Assembly (NCBI GenBank): GCA_963920635.1
Contig: OY987305.1
Span: 3,077,153 to 3,141,152, forward strand
DNA: 64,000 bases
Reading direction: 5' to 3'
Source of the DNA: Pseudeuparius sepicola
Taxonomy: Eukaryota; Arthropoda; Insecta; Coleoptera; Anthribidae
Within the stretch, counting starts at the first letter, position 1, and each line of letters opens with the position of its first letter. Shown here piece by piece: positions 58,110-64,000 of this stretch. Under the pieces are notes generated by a model, which worked only from the letters and a program-made list of their open reading frames with translations, was not told the DNA's origin and did not search any database. A program made the position numbers and the translations under genes.

Positions 58110-58453
58110 CGGAATTTTTCTTAAAATTTTGACTTTATTTTCAAAATTTGAACTTTTTTCTCAGAATTTTAAAATTTAGACTTTTTTCTCCGAATTTTAA
58201 AATTCAGAGTTTTTCTCTGAATTTTAAAATTCAGACTTTTCTCAAAATTTTGATTTTGTTCTCAAAATTGTGAGAATAAACTCTGAATTTTAAAATTCGG
58301 AGAAAAAGTCGACGTTTTGAGAAAAATTTAAAAATTTTGAGAATAAAGTCAAATTTTGAGAAAAAAGTAAAAATTTTGAGAACAAACTCAAAATTTTAAG
58401 AAAAAATAAGTCTGAATTAAAAAAATACTACGTGGCCCTTCTACGCTTCCGTA
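58110..58453. repeat. AT-rich dyad array ending in CTACGC..CGTA terminus
   Basis: Around 20 degenerate units of (C)TGAATTTTAAAATTCAGA and TTTTCTCAAAATTTTGA type run in two opposed blocks. The sequence then ends GTGGCCCTTCTACGCTTCCG TA at 58432-58453, very like the right terminus of 53379-53859 (GTGGCACCTCTACGCCTTCG TA). A matching left terminus is not found, so it may be 5' truncated. Confidence 0.6.
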
Positions 58454-58877
58454 TTATTGAACAAGTTCTAAAATTATGTTTTTCAAAAAATTAAGCTGCA
58501 TTATCTGCATTTATAAGCCAACAGGGCTACTTTGGCTGAGATTTTTTCATTTTCACTCAGAGTAGAACACAGATTCACTTGCGAAACATCTAAAATACTT
58601 TTGGCTCGTGCTTTTAAAGTCTGCTCTGACCAAATGGAGGAGTTCACCATGGAGTGCACACGAGATCACGTGTGTTTTGTGGTACTCCGGTGGTACCTAA
58701 CCTGGGTATTCTGTAAATTGTTAATATAACCTCAATTGTTCTGTGACCAACTTCTAGACCTTAATCAGCAAAAATAAGAATAGGCTTTTATTATGTAATA
58801 CTGTGGCTGTTTGAAGGTAAATAAGTTCAAATCTTCCCCCGTACTTTTTCTAAAGTACCTAACAACTTTCAGCTAAA

Positions 58878-61800
58878 ATGACAGACTCTTGGCAACAACA
58901 AATTGCCAATCAACCACCTCCGGGTTACCCGCCGGCAGCTCAACCTGTCGACTATCAAATGCCAGGCTGCAGTGTTCCGCCACCTGCCAACCAACCTGCA
59001 CCTGCAGTTTATTCAACGGCAGGTGTGGAATACGAACGATATAGCCTGACGTACAGTTACGATAACGTTCCGGTGCAATACGTGCCGATTTTTCAAACTA
59101 CCGAAAGTTCGACACAGGTCGTTTCGAATGACTATAGCAAAGAGTTGGAAAGTTATAAGAGAATGAAAAAGAGCAGGAAGGAGAGAAGCCGGGAAAGACG
59201 TTCGATCAAGCATAGAGATAAGCCAAAGGAGTCTAGAAGGTAAGTAAGAGGTTTTAGATTTGATTGTGTCACAAACTAAATCAAAATCAAAGTTTGAGTT
59301 TCAAATTATTATTTGCAAAACTAGCCATATGCTTCACGGAATTAGTTGCAAAACTCGCTAAATGCATCAGAACCAATAGCGTGTGTTAGTATGATCACAT
59401 GTCGTGTGTTATAATTGAATTTCCTCGATTTATTTTTGTTAGAAAAATGTTTAAATAAATTTAATTAAAATTTGTTTTCACGTTTTTTTTAATACATAGG
59501 TTTATTAATATAGGTAAGAGGGAAAACTCAGATAGCATATATATTTTAGTTTAATTAGCAAAACTGTCTCTATGCACTTTGTTTATTATTTATTTATACA
59601 AAATGGTTTGTTTTAAGCTTCTAATTAGCAGTTTTGTTTTTCTGCTCCTTCCTACTAAAGCTACCAGTGAAAAAAAACCTGAGAAAATGCATCAGTCGTG
59701 CTGTGAGCAGTTTTTCATTTCCTGAACAATTTACTTCAAAACATAAAGCGAGTTTTGCAAATAATGGCCTCAAAAAAAGTATTAAAAAAAAATTCTCATT
59801 GGGGAAATTTTGTTATTAATAATTTATTTTGAAGTTTCACTTTGGGGTTATTTTTTGCTTTAAAAAATATTAAAGATTACCCATTGAAAACACTTTCACC
59901 ATCTGTCAAAAATGACATTAGAAAAAGTCGCTAAAGCAAAGTTGATGGACTGTCGAGCATTTACAATAAAAATTTATTTACATTAAATTTTCCAGTCTTA
60001 AATAGATCCCAAAATAATAATAAATTAAAATACTTATTACCTATCAAACTATATCATGGAATCTAACCACCACTTTTTACAGTATCTTAAGCCGTGTCCA
60101 GACATGTAACAATGCTCCGTAACGTAACACGCATTACATTACGGGGTTACGGCGTATTCATTGTTTCCATGATCCTTAACTTCGCGTGTATCCCCGCCAC
60201 TTAACAATTTGCCATTCCACTTTTATTGTTATAAACATTTTTAGTGTCAAAATAAATGTTCATTGTTCGACATGGAAGTCACTGAAGTTTATTTCTCTTG
60301 CAATCTTAATTCAGGCATCGTTTGTGATGTTACATGTGTGGACATGGCTTTTAGCTAAAATTCAATAAAAGATAATTTGTTGCGAAAAACTTCTGAATTA
60401 GTAGTACATTTTCAAGTAAAAATAAAAAATGCCCCTTTATGTGATGCGCACTTTTTGGAGTACACTGTATAATATAAATGTGTTTATCATAAATTTCTAA
60501 TACACATTTGCTAAGCATTTCCTTATCGTTGAAACGGCTTATACGAGCAAAATTTAATAATAATATGAAATGGTGACTTACCACAGTTTTATTCAGTCGA
60601 TAATTTCTCTGACATTAATTTTGCCCATTCTGTTGGCAAGTATTAGATTTATCTACAAGTTATATTTCATGTGCAATAAAGTTTTTTTAATTTATTGATA
60701 TTGTAAATTTTATGAAAACAACATTCAGTTCACAGTCTAACAAGTCCTCGATTAAAAATATATGTTCGTGATTTAAATGTACTGCTTCCAGTTTAAAGTG
60801 CTTGTTAATATCCAGTGCTTATTAATATCCATAACATGACTTGAATTAGACTTAATTAAAAAATTATAAAACCGACTAAATTTTGATTTGGTTTGTGGTT
60901 GATAAATAAAATTGAGTTGTACTTACGATGATTATGCGGTCTAGATCAAGGTCTAGAACACAAAGTAAACACGGGCATTCACACCGTTCAAGAAGCCACG
61001 AAAGGCGCAGGTTGAAAACGGCCAAACCCCACAGAAGTAGGAGAGACAGATCTCACCATGGACGTTGTCGATCCCCTGTAAGGTCTCTAAAAGATCCAAG
61101 CCGATGTCCCGCGAAAAAAGTCACTAGCGCCCCAGATAGGCCTGTACAAAGGCCGAGTTCTTCTCATACATATCACTGTGACAAAAAGAAAGTTACTAAT
61201 GCGTTAGAGATCAAGAAACAGAGCAATGAAAAAGTAAGTTTCTTTTCTAAGTACTTGGAGAGATCAAGGTCTGATACTAGTAGCGAACGAGGTCAAATCT
61301 TGAGTCGCTACAAAAAGAACTTCTGCCGCACCGAAAGAGAAATTACGGAAAAGTTAGATGAGTTCGCCAAAAGTGAAAAGGATATTTTAGATATGGAGAA
61401 GAAGATTTGGACGAGGTCCACGCCATGCGAACTTTGGTATACTCGTTCCGAAGAAAATTGGAAAATTACTAAAGCGACGTCAAAGCTTGTCGAACTTTGT
61501 AAATCTTTCGAATTTGACCTTGTCGAAAGGGCTCGCAGGATCAACTCGGAAAAACCCGAATACGTGGCCCCGCCCAGGAAGAATAGAGCAAGGCTGTGCA
61601 AACATAAGAGTAAGGTTTAGTGTTTCTCGAAAATATATATTATTACAAATTTATAATATTTATTTTTAACATTTAACACATTAAGATCTTTTCAGTAAAA
61701 GAAGTTTTACAAAAGACACATGTTTCGGCAATTTTAATGCCATCATCAGGTATCAAAATTATTACAGTTTCGATTGGAGTACATTACTCATATAAAGTTT

Positions 61801-63756
61801 TATTAATTATTATGTGGCTTAATAAAAATAGAACCTCTAAGAGTCTTTCTTCTTTTTGTTTTTGTTTCGTTAGTTTAATTTCGTTTTGTTTCGCTTTATA
61901 TTATGTCGCTTGTATTACTTTATATATAGTTATTATTGTATTTAACCATAGTAAGAAGGAGGGAAAACCGTTCAGGTGGATGTTTTAGTTCACCATGTGT
62001 TTGTATGAACTGTCAGCTGACACTGTATACTGTGATACAACCAACATAATATAAAGCGAAACGAAATAAAATTATACAACGAAATAAAAACAAAAGGAAG
62101 AAAGACTCTTAAAGGTTCTATTTTTATTAAAAACTTTATATGAGCAAAGTACTCCAATCGAAACTGTAATAATTTTGATACCCGATGATGTCATTAAATT
62201 TGCGGAAACATGTGTAGTGTCTTTTGTAAAACCTCTTTTACTGAAAAGATTTTAATTTGATAAAAATAAATATTATACATTGTCGAATATATAAATTATA
62301 ATTTTTTTGGGCTAGCTGAAGCAAGTACCTCAGACTCAGATACTTCTGAGCACTTGACTGACAAAGAAGACTGTACCATGGAGGAACTACAAAGAAAACA
62401 ACAACATCCGGATAGACTGCATCATGAAATGTGGTATAATGATTCCGGAGAAATGAACGACGGACCGTTATGTAGATGTTCGCATAAATCAAGAAAATCC
62501 GGAATAAGACACGGTATTTATCCAGGCGAAAAACCTATCCCGAGATGCGATTTACTCACTAATAATTTTGACAAGCTTTTTCACTATAGGTATGCTGAGG
62601 ATTTTATTTTATTTTTGAATGTTCATTATTAGACAGGATTTTTTTTATTTGTAGAATTACTGTTTCACCGCCGACAAACTTTTTAATAAATACGCCGACA
62701 ATCATACAGTACGATGAACACGAATTTATTTTCGAAGGTTTCTCGATTTTCTCTCATACGCCATTGATTCCTTTGCCCCCCTGTAAGGTTATAAGGTTCA
62801 GTATTGAGTACACGATTTTGTACTATGAGGAAAAAATTCCTGATAATTTTGTTGTATGGGAGTTGGATCTTTTCAGTAAGTTTCATGTAAAATGTCAAAT
62901 AACTAAGAAGAAAATGTTTGATTTTATCATCTAACCTCACTTCCAATGACAATCGGCGCATGTCTGACAGACCTCGGAGGATAAACAAAGCGTTTTTGTT
63001 GGATTACTTTGTTGTTTGTTTTATTCCTCACATTTTTTTTAGTTTGGACTAAATGTCTTGTGCGTAAATTAGTTTTTATAGTTTGAAGTGGAATAATTTA
63101 TTATTAAGGCAAACTATAAAAAAGAGTTTATTTATCCACCAGGGCCGGTCAGAGGTGCGCAAGACTGATTGATGCCTACTTGATTATTACACATTGTAAG
63201 AAGTAAATGGAAAATATTAAGAAGTAATCACGAAACAACGTTTATCAGAGATATTAAAACGTGTTTTTTGTTTTAAATTCTTTTTTGTTTTTATAGTGTC
63301 AAGCCAAAGTTCTACAATATAAAATCCTCTATTTTTAGCCGAATACTTATTCAGAGAACTCCTAGAACTAGTAGATCTCGAACTGACGGAGCCAAAGGAT
63401 AGTGAAAATTGTTCTCGTTTTCACTTTATGCCCCGTTTCGTGAGAGAACTCCCGGAAAACGGCAAAGAAATCCTTTGCATGAAAGAAGTCCTAAAATATT
63501 TGCTCGCGAATAATAGACTGCTCATGAGAGAGAAAGATCTCGAAACGATGTTTAAAATGTCGGAGTACGAGTGGCAAAATTTTGACGACGAAATTAAAGG
63601 CACGATTGTTACCTACCCTGGTAAAAAACCTTGTTCTGTACGCATCGATTACCTCGACAGGAATATGGTCCAGCAGAAAAAAGGCAATTATAATTTTCCG
63701 GAAATTATTCATTTCGGGTTAAGACCTCTGCAGCTCAGCTACGCTGGAAATCCAGA
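58878..63756 (+). CDS. drosha: Drosha, ribonuclease III (copy 2, 5' part; runs off the window)
   Basis: Five exons are visible and in phase: 58878-59239, 60945-61609, 62316-62589, 62655-62875 and 63339-63756. They correspond to exons 1-5 of copy 1 and end just before the RNase III domains. Exons 3-5 have exactly the same lengths as in copy 1. The central-domain zinc-ligand motifs CRCSHKSRKSGIRH and CSRFHFMPRF are intact. Exon 1 is in frame but shorter: MTDS joins directly to WQQQIANQPPPG, so about 28 residues present in copy 1 are missing. At exon 2 the AG used in copy 1 has become AT, so the next in-phase AG (60943-60944) must be used. Amino-acid changes are scattered, and no stop or frameshift is seen. 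Whether its RNase IIIb keeps the Asp lost in copy 1 cannot be seen here. Confidence 0.9.
60060..60515. mobile_element. Copy-2-specific insertion in Drosha intron 1
   Basis: Copy 1 is continuous here (about 46840-46855), while copy 2 gains about 450 bp. Within it, GTGTCCAGACATGTAAC (about 60093) and GTTACATGTGTGGACATGGC (about 60331) form inverted ends of a ~260-bp miniature element. A foldback-end fragment, GCACTTTTTGGAGTACACTG (60449), is also present. Confidence 0.55.
61650..62278. mobile_element. Miniature inverted-repeat element in Drosha copy 2 intron 2
   Basis: The long terminal repeats (about 190 bp) begin ATAATATTTATTTTTA, followed by CTTTTCAGTAAAAG, GTTTTACAAAAGACAC and CATCATC(A/G)GGTATCAAAA. 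The right arm is the reverse complement. It is absent from intron 2 of copy 1, which is only 58 bp. The interior shows no transposase. Confidence 0.8.
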
Positions 63757-64000
63757 GTAAGTTTAGTTGTTTTTGTCTTTTTACTTAACTAAAGAAATTC
63801 CCAAGGAATGAAACAAATAGCCACTCAATAGACCATTTAAATCTTTATTTTGCTGAGATTTAAATCAACTGTCATTTGGATCAGGCGACATAACCCCAAA
63901 ATCTGCTGAGGGGCAAACAAATAAAATAAACTAGTCACAAAATCATCATTTTATTAGTTTTCTGATGAGTTTGGAGAACAGTGAAAATAATAGCTATAAC
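63757..64000. other. Drosha copy 2 intron 5, truncated by window end
   Basis: It aligns with the start of intron 5 of copy 1, including the AATAGACCATT end and TCTGCTGAGGGGC arm of the shared inverted-repeat element. The next exon (RNase III region) is outside the window. Confidence 0.7.

Noticed and set aside
1..64000. Reverse transcriptase, retroviral or other viral genes
   Set aside because: No RT, protease, integrase or capsid motif was recognised on either strand. The visible mobile content is of DNA-transposon type.

Overview
The window is nuclear DNA from an animal, almost certainly an insect. It carries spliced genes with GT-AG introns (some only 48-95 bp), AATAAA signals, and Drosha, which belongs to the metazoan microRNA pathway. 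It is AT-rich and full of TA-flanked foldback transposons with CAGGGTG-type ends and of hAT-like miniature elements. This looks most like a beetle, but the sequence alone does not prove the order.

Six gene loci are recognisable. (1) A partial SLC41/MgtE-type Mg2+ transporter gene lies on the minus strand at 2501-3454. (2) A complete SLC41 gene lies on the plus strand at 12771-15814. It is arranged head to head with the first, and its transporter core sits in one exon. (3) A mitochondrial NAD-isocitrate dehydrogenase gamma-type subunit gene (seven exons, plus strand) spans 18452-21972. (4) A glucose-6-phosphate dehydrogenase gene (eight exons, minus strand) spans 22412-40505. It converges on the IDH gene, and the two poly(A) signals are about 27 bp apart. 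(5) A complete 13-exon Drosha gene spans 45807-53168. (6) A second tandem Drosha copy starts at 58878 and runs off the window after exon 5. All exon joins given below were checked for reading phase.

Much of the remaining sequence is transposon-derived. At least ten long foldback elements (0.5-2.4 kb, arms of roughly 0.2-0.7 kb) lie between genes and in introns. Most are flanked by TA. Three hold decayed pieces of a mariner-type transposase. Several hAT-like miniature elements have 8-bp direct repeats. Four very short palindromic insertions consist of little more than two abutted terminal repeats between 8-9 bp target duplications. The two Drosha copies act as filled/empty site pairs for several of these insertions.

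The most interesting points are the Drosha duplication, in which the complete copy has Val in place of the catalytic Asp in the second RNase III domain; the micro-palindrome insertions; a family of array-bearing elements with a shared CTACGC..CGTA terminus; and the long hairpins transcribed within G6PD introns. The genes are not an operon and share no obvious pathway, although G6PD (cytosolic NADPH) and NAD-IDH (TCA cycle) are both dehydrogenases of central carbon metabolism.
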